DNA of 64,000 bases from Scedosporium boydii (Eukaryota; Ascomycota; Sordariomycetes; Microascales; Microascaceae), in NCBI GenBank assembly GCA_002221725.1, contig NJFT01000068.1, positions 1 through 64,000 on the forward strand, written 5' to 3'. Shown one piece after another: positions 43,900 to 55,170 of the stretch (position 1 is its first letter; each line of letters opens with the position of its first letter). The notes under the pieces were generated by a model, which made no database searches, was not told where the DNA came from, and saw nothing but the letters and a program-made list of their open reading frames with translations. The position numbers were made by a program, and so were the translations under genes.

Positions 43900-44515
43900 T
43901 GGTGGCGGCCACCTTACCATGGAGTGCCTCCCACCAATGCCAGATTTACCCAGCTCAACAACCGTTGTGATCACGTGATTACGTGTAAAAATGCATGATC
44001 CGACTCACTGGGGACGCGTCAAGGACTACTACAATCCCGTCTCGGATGTAGAGTAGAAGTTGACAGTTCTCGCCTGTCAAGAAACTCCGTAGTGAGGGAG
44101 GTAGCTGACGTTCGCATTGGGCAAGCTATGTGCAGCGGTGCGAAAGGTCATTGATTCTCGATTCAACACTTGACTTCAGGATATTAATACTGATTGCAAG
44201 AAAGTCGGCAGATAGAGCTGCAAGAACTGTCTCCTCGTGGTGGTAGGTAAGTTACACTCCTGCAGGAGTGGCGCAGTGTGAACGGTTAAACTCGGGCAGA
44301 AAATGCACCCCGCGAGGTTTGGAAGCTGGGGGGAAGGAGGCTGAAGTTTCACGCCAGTTTGTACATCAAAACGCTCTGCAATTTGGTGCCATGAAATCCT
44401 AGCATAGTTTCCTTGTAGTTGATTGTAAGAGGAATCCGTTCTTCCACCTTTTTATCGAGTTCAGTCATATTTTTAATAGAGCTTAGTAAAAGTTTTTCAT
44501 TTCGTTGATGAAATC
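43900..44515. other. Intergenic with a decayed fragment of the 924-aa gene family
   Basis: About 44030-44100, read on the minus strand, contains TTCTTGACAGGCGAGAACTG then TCAACTTCTACTCTACATCC, matching 17516-17560 inside the 924-aa gene with scattered changes. The remainder shows no gene. Confidence 0.6.
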
Positions 44516-44940
44516 TTTTGGGTGGAGAACGCCTCTCCTTTGGGAGGGCCGAACCTGCGACAGGTGGATTTCCACCTTTTGCGGTGGGTCAACAGCTGGC
44601 AACAACAATCAACTCCTGTCCTCCCATGATAACCGATCCGAAAAGTAGCTTCCGCCGGCCACCCCTCCTAGTTCCGTCAACATTCTTACCAAGACCTACG
44701 ACGTCAACCTCAACATCATGTAAGACCGCGACGATATCAGCGCATGCCTAACCGATTACAAGAGAGCTTGAGCAGGTCTTCAGAGCCACGGCTGGAGTTT
44801 CGCTCCTGCTCGACGGCGACATTCTCGTGTTGACCCGCGACCAAATTCGACAAATCCAGCAGTCTGCACGACGATATCAGCGCGTGCCAAACCGATCAAA
44901 CAATGTATGAGCCTAGTGCCAAGATCCAGGATATATGAGT
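44515..44940 (+). pseudogene. Decayed 5' part of a 924-aa-family gene, with its palindromic promoter
   Basis: Begins with the flank and palindrome AGGTGGATTTCCACCT (44562-44577), continues with CTTCCGCCGGCCACCCCTCC in place of the start region, and then from about 44815 resembles 15450-15565: GCGACCAAATTCGACAAATC and GCGTGCCAAACCGATC. The ATG and reading frame are lost, parts are duplicated (ACGATATCAGCGC occurs at about 44732 and 44872), and it ends near 44940. Confidence 0.7.
44562..44591 (+). promoter_or_regulatory. Palindromic element, copy 4
   Basis: AGGTGGATTTCCACCT followed by TTTGCGGTGGGTCA. It shares a 44-bp upstream flank with the inverted copy at 36.8 kb. Confidence 0.7.
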
Positions 44941-45345
44941 TTAGTACCAGCCTAGGTATACGAGCCTAGCCACTTTCCTCCGACCGGAACACTGACATCT
45001 CGATGGTTGGGATAGGAACATACACCGAGGATACTAATAATCTTAGATCTAGGGAATGCTATATCGGGTTGATGAGCACAGTTGGGAGTGTAACTTGGCG
45101 CTTTATATTGCCTCTGCGTTATAGCGAGCGCCATAGTACTTATCTCTTGCTTCATATCGGGCTTTTGAGGGCTACAGTAATTTAATAAACGCCGTTCATT
45201 CAATGACTCCATAGATATTGGCCTCCCGCGATCAATTGATTTACCGATTTTTATAAGTATTTTAAACTTAGAAAAGCTAACCCCCCCGAGCAACGCAGTT
45301 TCCCGGGCGCCTATCATAGCAAGTGATGCATAGGCCTCGCGGCCA
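44941..45345. other. Intergenic stretch, nothing recognised
   Basis: Only short uninformative frames. It is the 3' side of the CorA-like gene, and the DNA changes here from ordinary to clearly GC-rich at about 45.35 kb. Confidence 0.45.
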
Positions 45346-46892
45346 CTAGACCGGCTCGGTGTGTCGTGCCGGCGTCTTCCACCCTGTCGTGAATGTTCTA
45401 AGCACTGCTGGCACCTCAACTAGTCGGGCGGCCCAGCCATCCGAGACGAGCAATACCAGGAGGAGCACCGGTAGCGCGGTGGCAAAGTACACCCAGAACC
45501 GTCCGCTCCCGGGAGCGTAGATGTCGGACATGCTGAACAGACTGGCAACCCAAGACAGCGGCACGAACACCAGCGCGGTGTAGGAGAGCCGCCTGACGCT
45601 GGCGGCGTCGAGCACCGAGCGGCGCGAGTCGAGCATCCGCGCGATCGACGTCACCACCAGGACCATCTGGTCGAAGGACTGGGAAAAATGGGCTAGCAGC
45701 GAACGCACGTGGCGGATGTCTCTCCGTACGTCGTCCCACGGCCGTCGGTCGGCTTCCTGGCATTCCCAGTAATCGACGAAATCGTCGAGGCGTGCGAGCT
45801 TGTGCTGGCTCTGGCTGCTACGGCGCCGCCAGCGCTGGAGGTCCGCGACATCGTCACTGCGCGGACGATCCCGGACATCGCGCAGGGAGTATTCGTAGTA
45901 TTTGACGTAGCGGCTCATCAGGTTCGCGTAGAGCACCCACTCGGCAAGGCCGACGCGCATCGGATAGTAGCAAAGGCTCAGGATGCCGGGCCGGGCGGGC
46001 GTGAATCCGGGCGGGTGGTTGCGGAAGTAGCGGAGTAGACTGCCCAGCGTCGAGTTCCTCCCCCACGGGTGACGTGCCGCCGCGGCGGTTCTGTAGGACG
46101 AGAAAGGCGTCGGCGGCGCAAAGTCCTCGAAGCCCCCGTGCAAGGGGTCGAGGAGGAGCGTCTTCGCGGCTTCTGAGTTCGGCGTTTCGAGCAGGACCTC
46201 CGCAGGTGGATCGACGAGAATGACGCCTACGAGTGGTTCAACGACTACCCAAGCGGGGCGCGTACGGAGGGAAACCTACATATCCACGACCCCTCGAGCT
46301 GCTTCAGCAGAACGGAACAGCACGCCCGCACCAGCGCGAGCTGCCGCCCGGAGACCGGGGGTAGGCGGCGTACGTTACGCGGAGCGTTCGCGTTGGTTTT
46401 AAGAGCGTACGCGGAGCTTGCGAGCGCGCCGGCGCTCCCCAGGTCCACGACGCGTTGGTAGTGGATGTGGATGTGGCTCCTGCTGGCTGTCTGCGATGGG
46501 GGCAGGGCGAGGGATGGAGGCGGCGGGGCTTTCTCGACGTCCTCGAAGTGCGTGGCGACGTGGCCAGCGAAGAAGACGGGGTCTATGTCGAGCGACTCGC
46601 CGAGCGTGCTGATCAGGCGAGGTTGGATGTTCTCGACGAACGGGATCCGCCCGTGAACTGCCGGGGGGATTCGGGTTAGCTGGCCGAGGGTGGTGGCGGC
46701 AACTCCTAGAGGTTCAAAGCGCGGCTCCCCGTCCCTGGGGTAGTCTAACAGGACGATTGCGCCCTCGTTGCTGAGCTCACGCCCCAGGTGCTCGGCTAGT
46801 GGAGTTAGACAGGGGTTCGTTTGGCTCTGGGATATGACGTAATCCCTATATGAAGATATCTTAACTTTGTCTCTTCGACTAACATCTGTCAT
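45346..46892 (-). CDS. CorA-like Mg2+ transporter family protein, 2 exons, 497 aa
   Basis: Exon 1 is 46892-46280, intron 46279-46227 (53 nt, GTAGGT donor, TTGAAC branch, CGTAG acceptor), exon 2 is 46226-45346; the joint gives GSWIC + VILVDPPAEVLL. Start chosen at MTDVSRRDKVKISSY; an in-frame ATG at 46958 would add 22 hydrophobic residues encoded by AT-rich DNA. The C-terminus has the two membrane segments of CorA folds (LSYTALVFVPLSWVASLFSM and FWVYFATALPVLLLVLLV), preceded by long helices (SFDQMVLVVTSIARMLDSRR). SLFSM sits where bacterial CorA has GMN, as in many fungal relatives. Predicted plasma-membrane or organellar divalent-cation channel-like protein. The exons are markedly GC-rich relative to neighbours. 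Confidence 0.75.
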
Positions 46893-47281
46893 CACGACGT
46901 CAGGTAGAAAAAATATTATGTAGAAAAAATTACGTAGCAAGTCTAAACTATAAATCATAGAAAAGCACTAACGCTTGATGCCTTGCCCGTAGCCGCAGCA
47001 GCTCGAAATACGCCTTGCTTTCCGCACCCGTTCAAGTGAAGTGCTAGTCAGGCCTCTCTTAACACTTCTTCCACTGTTAACACCAGGCTGTAGATGCCCA
47101 ACGTCAGCCAATCCGGCAGCCGGCTTGATGATTCGCCCAAATGAGCTAGCACAAGACGCAGGGCGAGCAGGCAGTAGGCAGTGGGTATATTATTATCTGC
47201 CGCCCATAACATGTAGACAAGCCTCACCCCCCATCCATCGCCCACCAGACCCGAACGTAATCTCTAGCACCTGACAGCCTT
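46893..47281. promoter_or_regulatory. Divergent promoter region between CorA-like and NLR genes
   Basis: The two genes diverge from this 390-bp interval. A GGTATATTATTATC motif at about 47184-47197 lies ~90 bp before the NLR start and may act as a TATA element. Nothing else recognised. Confidence 0.35.
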
Positions 47282-50200
47282 ATGCGCAATATCCAGATGG
47301 ACATCGACCCACAGCTAGCGGTTCTCGAAGGCAATGCCGATGCTCAAAGCCTGCCTCTACGGGCCAAAATCGACAAGATCATCCAAAGTGCTGACCAGGA
47401 TGACACTTTCCGAGATACTTTCGTTGACGACATCTGGCCAGATTTGAAGCCCGACTACGAAGAGATGGTCAAAGCTATGCAAGATTTCTGTAGAGAGAAA
47501 CTGCGAGAAATCAGCATCGCTTGTGACATCCAAGGTAGAGCTAAATCTCAGGAATCTGTTAAAAAATCACTCGAAAGGCGCGAGCGTCACCTGTTACAAA
47601 CGAAGCAGAGACGATACACTGGCTTAGAAGATGTCTTTGACGATATCCACGACCTTGCCGGGATTAGGATCGTCCTGACCTATCCTGATGATATCGACAG
47701 GGCCAGCTCTTTTGTTCAGCAAAATTTCAGGGAACCCAGGCCGCCGGCTATTTTCCCCCTGGATCGCGACGTCGGAAAGCATTGGAAACCGTGGTTTGGA
47801 GCCTATCGATGTCACAATCACCGCGTCAGCCTCGAAGCCGGAAAGCCAGGCGCACCTTCTCGGTTTTGCAATGTCGTGTTCGAAATCCAGCTGACCACCT
47901 GTTCCGATGATCTCTATAACCAACTTGCGCATTTCTTCCTCTACAAGGGTTCCTCCGGACCTCTGGCTCGTGAGGAGGAGATTGTGATCGATATGTCTCA
48001 CGGGGCATCTCTGCTTTACAATCTATGCCTAATGTACTTCAAGGCCAAATTAGAGAATAGCCTTGACATGGCTGAACAAGACAGCCTACGTCAAATTATC
48101 GGAGGTTTCAGGGGAAACGAATCTGTCCGAGCTGAGGGCTTTCGCGTCTGTCTCGATGAAAAAATCCGTCCCAAAGATATAATGGACGTGCTCAAGTCTT
48201 CACCGGAGGACCCCCGCTCAATTCCTGATCTCCAGAAGTGGCTAGTCAATAAATTTGAGTACGTCACTCTCCTCTGCTTTTCTAGTCCATACCCAGGCTA
48301 ATGCTGCGACAGTGAGGTTCGTGCCGCCGGCCGACTCGAAGAGCAGGAGAACAATAAATGTCTCAGGGACCTACGCATAACAGATCCTCGCTACGACAAG
48401 GAGCGCATCAAGGTCAGGAAAGGCGGTCTTTTTTTAGGTGCCTCTAACTGGATCCTTGGTCACGAAGACTATCGGCAATGGCGAGACCACGACGACGCCA
48501 GACTACTGTGGATAAAGGGCGATCCAGGGAAAGGAAAGACAATGCTCCTAATTACTATTATTGACGAGCTGGAGCAGCAGTACCAGGAAAGGAGAACTCT
48601 TCGCGGACTCAGTAACATTACCGCTCTCTCCTATTTCTTCTGCCAGGGCACAGACGAGAAGCTTGACAACGCTACGGCCGTACTGAGAGGGCTGGTCCGT
48701 ATGCTCGCCGACAAGTATCCACAACTCACACGCCACATCCGCGAAAGTTACGACAATTCTGGGCCCGATCTTTTCAAAGATGCTAATGCCTTCTTTGCTT
48801 TGTCGACGATCTTGGAAAAGATGCTCTGCGACGACAGCCTGAGAAGAGTATTGATAGTAGTAGATGCCCTTGACGAGTGCATAGTGGACCGCGAACTGCT
48901 TTTGAAATTCATCATCAGCACTGCAACAACTCGAGCCAGATGGCTCGTCTCCAGCCGCAATAGGGACGATATTGAACAACATTTAGGAGCGGATCGTTCA
49001 GATATGAAGCTGGGTCTGGAAATTACCCAGAATGCTGAGCAAGTGTCTTTGGCTGTCAATGCATATATCGATTTCAAGATATCAGAACTACAGTCGCTGC
49101 GAGAGAATAGCGAACTAAGAAACCAAGTACGAGACATCATGCGTCAGAAGGCCAATGGCACCTTTCTCTGGGTCGCCCTCGTCGTCCAGGAGCTTCAGAA
49201 AGCTAAGAGCTGGCGTGTAAAACAAATTATTACGAGCATTCCCGCCAGCTTGCAAGGCCTCTATGATCAAATGATTGCGCAGATCCAGCCACCAAAAGGG
49301 GACGAATGGGAGTTTTGTCAACCTATATTAGCAACAGTTTTGTTGACCTATCGTCCGCTCCATCTCGTCGAACTAGGTATTTTATCGGGGCTACCTCAAG
49401 AAATCTCTGATAATGCGACATCCATCCGGGAACTAGTAGCGTCTTGCGGCTCCTTCCTCACAGTCAAAGACGACATTATTTACGTCATCCACCAGTCTGT
49501 CAAGGATTACTTGAGCGGCAAGGCTCATGGAACCATCTTCCCCAGCGGCCCTCAGCATGTTCACCACGCTTTCTTTTCGCGATCGATTCGAGCCCTATCA
49601 AACGGCCCGCTACAACAGAACATCTACAAGGTTTCCCGTCCGGGGTTGCTAATCGATAACGTCGCCAGACCGGATCCAGACCCTTTAGCAGCCGTGCGGT
49701 ATTCCTGCGTTCACTGGATCAACCATCTCTGCGACAGCAGTGCCAAGAGCGGCGACGACAAGAATCAGCATGATCTCAATGACGACGGAATAGTCTTTCA
49801 CTTCCTGAAGAAGCATTTCCTCCATTGGCTCGAGGCATCAAGCCTCTTGCGAGCTATGTCAGATGCTGTTCTTTCAATAACTAAGCTCGAGAACCTGCTT
49901 CAAGTAAGTCTACCCCTACTATAATGTTTAAAATAGAGCTAATAAAGATAGGTCCAAGCACCAGAATCTCAGCTGCGCAACTTAGTCCACGATGCGCATC
50001 GATTCACCCTGTACAACCGATGGGTGATTGAGAATGCCCCTCTCCAGACATACTTGTCCGCGTTGATTTTCAGCCCTATGCAGAGTCTAACACGAGACAT
50101 GTTCAGACATGAGGAGCCATCATGGATAGTTACTAAGCCTATAGTTGAAAGCCACTGGAACTCTTGCCTTCAGACACTCGAGGGCCATAGCGATTGGGTC

Positions 50201-51142
50201 AGCTCGGTGGCCTTCTCGAACGATTCGAAGCTCATAGCTTCAGGATCTCACGACAGCACTATCAAGATCTGGGATACCGCCACAGGCCGCAAGATCCAGA
50301 CACTTAAGGGCCATAGCCATTGGGTCAACTCGGTGGCCTTCTCGAACGATTCGAAGCTCATAGCTTCAGGATCTCACGACGAGACCATCAAGATCTGGGA
50401 TGCTGTGACAGGCCGCGAGATCCGGACGCTCGAGGGCCATAGCCATTCGGTCAACTCGGTAGCCTTCTCGAGCAATTCGAAGCTCATAGCTTCAGGATCT
50501 CACAACAGCACCATCAAGATCTGGGATGCCGCCACAGGCCGCAAGATCCGGACGCTTAAGGGCCATAGCTATTGGGTCAACTCGGTGGCCTTCTCGAATG
50601 ATTCGAAGCTCATAGCTTCAGGATCTTACGACGAGACCATCAAGATCTGGGATGCTGTGACAGGCCACGAGATCCGGACGCTCGAGGGCCATAGCCATTG
50701 GGTCAGCTCGGTGGCCTTCTCGAGCGATTCGAAGCTCATAGCTTCAGGATCTTACGACGAGACCATCAAGATCTGGGATGCCGTGACAGGCCGCAAGATC
50801 CGGACGCTCGATGTTGGCACTGCACTACATACTATATTGTTCGACTCTAATTCTATATGTCTTCTTACTAATATTGGTTCTATAAGGTTAGATAGTACTT
50901 TAGTCTCTAATGCTAACATCGAAGCTAAGGCTCAGCCTGTAATTCGAAAATTACCGAGTATCGGATATGGTCTAACTTCTAATAGGCAATGGATTACATG
51001 GGATGGGTTACTAGTAATATGGCTGCCACCTGACTACCGGCCTGAGTGCTCAGCAATGTCGTCCTCGCGGGTTGCAATTGGATGTCGTTCAGGGAGGGTT
51101 TTTATGTTTACATTTTCAGGGCCTCCTACTACTATATACTAA
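47282..51142 (+). CDS. NLR-like receptor: RelA/SpoT-like + NACHT + WD40, 3 exons, 1252 aa
   Basis: Exons: 47282-48258, 48313-49903, 49952-51142; introns 54 and 48 nt (GTACGT...GACAG; GTAAGT...AGATAG). N-terminal effector-like domain of RelA/SpoT nucleotidyltransferase type: GRAKSQESVKKSLERR (about 85-100), YTGLEDVFDDIHDLAGIRIV (112-131) and VFEIQLTT. NACHT: Walker A GDPGKGKT (about 395-402), Walker B VLIVVDALDE (505-514), then the LVSSRNRDDIE sensor region. Sensor: five WD40 units of 42 residues (about 930-1140), nearly identical at DNA level. The conserved tail ends FTFSGPPTTIY. In fungi such proteins act in non-self recognition, with ligand-driven oligomerisation of NACHT and signalling by the N-domain. 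Whether the RelA/SpoT domain makes a nucleotide signal is unknown. All key NACHT residues look intact. Confidence 0.9.
50175..50804 (+). repeat. Five 126-bp WD40-encoding repeats
   Basis: CCATAG of the GGCCATAGC phrase falls at 50185, 50311, 50437, 50563 and 50689, exactly 126 bp apart. Differences concentrate in a few codons: HSDWVSS, HSHWVNS, HSHSVNS, HSYWVNS, HSHWVSS, and SHDST/SHDET/SHNST/SYDET at the strand-edge positions. Confidence 0.95.
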
Positions 51143-51992
51143 TTCTGTTTAAGTCTCTTAGATTCATTTATTATAGTTTAGTCTCTTTGTAAAAGAGGGT
51201 TAAAGGGGAAGCAGTGAATTTATATTATTGAGCTATCTATATTCTAGAACTTACTAGAAGGGTATAGTTATTTCAGTCGACATCTTCCTTTAAGAACATT
51301 AATAGAGTTGCCACTAAACAAGCTTTATCACAGTATATAGTATTAGAATCCATCTCTCGATGCTTGGCCTTTCGCAATCGTCCTTCCTTACTAACGTGCT
51401 CAGATGGTCTGAGCAGCACTCCATGGACCTACTGGAAGTGGTTTTGGAAATGGTCCAAGTGGCAAAACTTGATATCCGCACACTTCGGGTGGCAGCATTT
51501 GATCGGCTCGCCGCGCCGCTCGGCACGTTCCCGCTCTTTCAAGGTGGCTTGTTATCGAAGTAGGTATTTCTGACAGTAGGCCAAGCGTCAGCCGCTCATC
51601 CCCGATGCAGTCTGGCCATTGCCTCGCGCTGAATGCGGCGTATGCGGGGAGGGCTGGTCACCTCAGTACAATAGCGAATACCCACATTGTTAGAATGCCA
51701 GGGAGAAAGAGGAAGAGCGAGAGATTGAAGAAGCAGCAAAAGAAATAGGGGGAGGCAAGTCTCGTGTATGGAGCGATGGGGCTTCAGCTTGGCGAGATTA
51801 CAAGAAGGGGTTATGGAGTACCAACAGGAGTGTGTGACACGGGTTACAGCTAGGGGCCTTAGGAATATATCTAAATTTTCACCATCGATCGCCTTGTTTT
51901 ATTTCAACACAAGTAATGTGCAACATGATGGCAGGCGAGCCGCGCTACGATGTGATGACTCGCACTTCTACATATGCCTTCGTGCACCTACT
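51143..51992. other. Intergenic stretch, no supported gene
   Basis: 3' side of both convergent genes. Overlapping frames on both strands near 51314-51573 are short and without motif. Confidence 0.5.
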
Positions 51993-53834
51993 CTACTTCT
52001 CCTTCAGCTTGTTACTGTAGTGCACCTGCAGAGTACCCTGACTCCTCCCTGGGAATTCCTCTGTGAACTGTCGGTGGATCTCCCGCCAGTTTAGGCGACC
52101 GTACCTCTTAAGTTTAATAAGCAAGGCATCCTCTTCAGGTTCGAACTTACTCCCCTTCCCTTCGCGCCTTCGCGCCTTCGCTTTGTGCTCCTTACTTTTG
52201 CCAACATGTTTGTGGTCACGAGCCGGTCCCCCATGTCCAACAAGTGAATCCCACTCGAATTGCAATTGAAAAACCGTCCTCTGGTCTTGAGTTATGCGCT
52301 TCAGAATCACGTTCTGGAGCGGCCACTCTTCGTACTTCGCCTGTGGACGTGCGCCCTTGTCCGTGTCCGACGAGTCATCAGATGTTGTGTATCTAGTAGT
52401 GGGCTTAGCCTTCGGGCTTGTGTTGGCTCGAGGTGATATAAGACGAGAGACTGGTAATACCTTTCGACGCTTAGATGGCCGTGAAGGTGTGTCCATCTCA
52501 CTCTCGCTATCCTCCTCTCCAGAAATTCCATGTGACGAAGGTGTAGGCATCTTGTATCGCTTGGGCGATCGCCGCACTGGATTGTCCCGCACTGGATTGT
52601 AGTCCTCATCGTCTTCATCGTCTTCTTCCTCAGGTATCGGGGGCAGTTCATCGTCGCTGCTATTGCTAGCATCTTCAAGAGGTCTCAGAGTATGTAAACT
52701 GACCCCATTCTGGCCTTCGCCCTCGCCGCGATAGAGAGTATCAGCGCATTTCGGGACAACCGCCACCTCTTCAGTTGTAGCGCGAGCGTCTTTCTCGTTC
52801 TCGGTGGCTTTTTCTTCGGGGGGTCGGGTATCTAGGCCGGGTAGAGGGGTTGGGGAGGGATCAGGCAGCATATCGGGGTCGGGTGGAGACAGGACCTGTC
52901 GTGACCCGGAGTCCCCCGAGGAGCTGGCTTGCACAGATACTTCGGCAATAGTGCTCGTCGTAAGGGGTTTGAAGAGGAGGGGAGGTACTTGGCTCTCTAG
53001 TACTGGAATGTTAATTAGGTGTGGTAGTTGGGCAGATGTGATGTTGACCTACCTGGCCGGTCGCGCCCCTCTTGGTCACTAGAGTCTTGGTTGTCCTTGC
53101 CAGGAGCGATTTTATCGATTGGAGGCAAGTCGGCCGTAGACTGCGAGTCATCCAAACCTTCATTTTCGTCATCTGATGGTGTCGAACTGGCGTTGGACTC
53201 CGAGTCACCCAAATCCATCTCCTCGCTGCCCGAAGAGACCCCCCGTGGTGATGCTCGGCGTTCTATTCGAGGCCCTGGAGATAACCAATTAGCATAGGAT
53301 GCCGGGTTGAGATGGGAATTGACCTACCTGGCTTACCGAACCGATCTTGGCTATCACTCTTGCCCTGGCCTTGGGTCTTGCCACCAGCCCGTATTTCATT
53401 ACGTGAGGGCAAGTCGGTGTCGGATTGCGCGTCATCCGAGTCCATACCTTCGCTGTCTGAAGAGACCACCCATGGTATTCCTTGGCGATCTATCCGAGGC
53501 CCTGAAGATAGCCAATTAGCATAGGATGCAGGGCTGAGATGGGAATTGACCTACTTGGCTTACCAAGCCTCTCCTGGCTATCACTCTTGCCCTGGTCTTT
53601 GGTCTTACCACTGGCTAGTAGTTCACGAATTGGGGGGAAATCGGTGTCGGACTGCGCATCATCCAAGTCCATACCTTCACTCTCTGAAAAGACTGGGATA
53701 GGGTCGTCGCGGACTAACCCTTGCCTACCTGCCTGGGATTCTGGGGGTCCTCGGCTTTGGTGAGCTGGTCTTGCCAGACGCGAAGACACTGGAGGAACAA
53801 GGGCATGTGCCTTGGTACTAACTGCTGCAGCCAT
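51993..53834 (-). CDS. Myb/SANT-like protein with tandemly duplicated exons, 4 exons, 561 aa
   Basis: Exons: 53834-53555, 53501-53328, 53274-53053, 53002-51993. Introns 53, 53 and 50 nt, all phase 1, all with GTAGGTCAA donors. Exons 1 (3' part), 2 and 3 encode diverged copies of an acidic module: SESEGMDLDDAQSDTDFPPI, SDSEGMDSDDAQSDTDLPSR and an SGSEEMDLGDSESNASST version, followed by GKTKDQGKSDSQERLGKPS-like ends. Exon 4 has a long acidic/basic disordered region (DELPPIPEEEDDEDDEDYNP, RRSPKRYKMPTPSSH), then a C-terminal Myb-like helix triplet FEPEEDALLIKLKRYGRLNW and REIHRQFTEEFPGRSQGTLQ (about 512-561). Likely a nuclear DNA- or chromatin-binding protein. The Lys/Arg-rich stretch before the Myb domain could be a nuclear-localisation signal. 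Confidence 0.75.
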
Positions 53835-54340
53835 TGCAACTTCGAATACTCACGTGAACAAAAGCTAGCAGAGAAGCGGGAATGGGTGGTTGTTCAAGAG
53901 AGAGGTGGGAAAGAGAATGTGGGAGAGAAAGTGTGGAAGAGAGAGCGAGGGAAACCGAGGGACTTGAGACGTTATATATTGAGATTCCTGCTAACAATTA
54001 CCTCCACGACCAAGACTCTGCTGCCTGTTTGCGCCGACAGTTGTGTATCTCCCCCAACGCCCATGAATCCATGTATAGTCCAAACTTCGTCACCCCTCGA
54101 GCCAAGGCCCTATGACGCTCGGAATCCGCATTTCCCGAAAGGCCAAGCCCAACACCAACATGAATGACACCATTGCCATACGGCATTCTCGACCCCGCTT
54201 TCCCTATTCATTCCCTACCCTCCCTTCTCTTTTGCCCGCCTCTCTGCATCCCGGGCGCCTTTGCAGTCTTGTACGAATTCCGACTGCGGAGGCATTCCAC
54301 ACAGATCAAGACAACTTGACAGGCATCAGAACAAAGGCGG
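53835..54340. other. Promoter side of the Myb gene, no other gene
   Basis: Purine-rich stretch at 53860-53965 (GAGAGAGGTGGGAAAGAG-type) directly upstream of the Myb start, complementary to the CT-rich leaders common in fungal promoters. Frames extending to 54167 are not supported. Confidence 0.4.
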
Positions 54341-54344
54341 GGAG

Positions 54345-55170
54345 GAGCAATTGTGAGATCGCCGTCAACGAGAAGTGCGACAAGAAGAGCGACAACAACA
54401 ACATCGGTTGGGAGCTCGGTTTGCCCATATGCGAAGTCGCCGCTTTCGTTCATGCCGCAGCATCCGTCATTTCCCGGCCACATTGCGCGACAAGCTCCTC
54501 CAACAAGGATCATGCATGGGAGTGTTGGCAACTCGCCCGATGGAAGTGGAAAAAGGGTCAATGCCCTGGAACTCGCGTCGAGAGATGTAGGATCGGGGTA
54601 GGCGCCGCGTTGACAATTCTGCCTGAAATTCTCTCGTCGTCGCCGATTAGGTGCTTCGCGAGATCGCATGACACGATGTGAGGGGGTTCGGCACATTAGT
54701 GTGAGGCGGGCGGAGGTTTGGCGAAAGAGGGAATTTGTTCTCGCACCCATTTGAAGACAGGTGGACTGGACACAAAGCAATTGTGAGCTCGGTATTGACG
54801 GGAAAGGAGACAACATCGGTTCGAAACTTGATTTGCGCATCCGCGCAGTGACATATTCCATTCATGTCGCAGGATCCGCCGTTGCAATTGCGCCACATCG
54901 CGAATACGAGCCCCTTCGGCGAGAGTCATGCATGGTGCATGGGAATGCCAGCAATCGGACCGACGGATGCGGGAAAAAAGGGACAATGCCTTGGAAAGCG
55001 CGTCGAGAAGCGTAGGTTCGGGGTAAGGGCCACGTCAGCAGTTCTGACCGCAATTCCCTCATCGTCTCCGATTGGGTGCTTCGCGAGATTGCATGATTGC
55101 ATGACACGATGCGGGAGGTCGGCACATCAGTGCGAGCGGGGGTTGGCGAACGGGTGAGGGGAAAGGGCCC
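54345..55170. repeat. Diverged ~425-bp tandem duplication
   Basis: Left unit about 54345-54770, right unit about 54775-55170. Matched landmarks: AATTGTGAG (54349/54779), ACAACATCGGTT, CATTC/TCATGCCGCA, ATCATGCATGG/GTCATGCATGG, GTAGGWTCGGGGTA (54587/55012), GGTGCTTCGCGAGAT and CATGACACGATG. The offset is 425-430 bp. Long frames on both strands (for example 54861-54208) have no recognisable domain. Confidence 0.75.

Noticed and set aside
45003..45419. 155-aa minus-strand frame downstream of the CorA-like gene
   Set aside because: It overlaps the end of the CorA-like coding exon in another frame and has no recognisable content.
54208..54861. 217-aa minus-strand open frame
   Set aside because: It crosses the boundary of the tandem duplication, has no domain, and the opposite strand is equally open.
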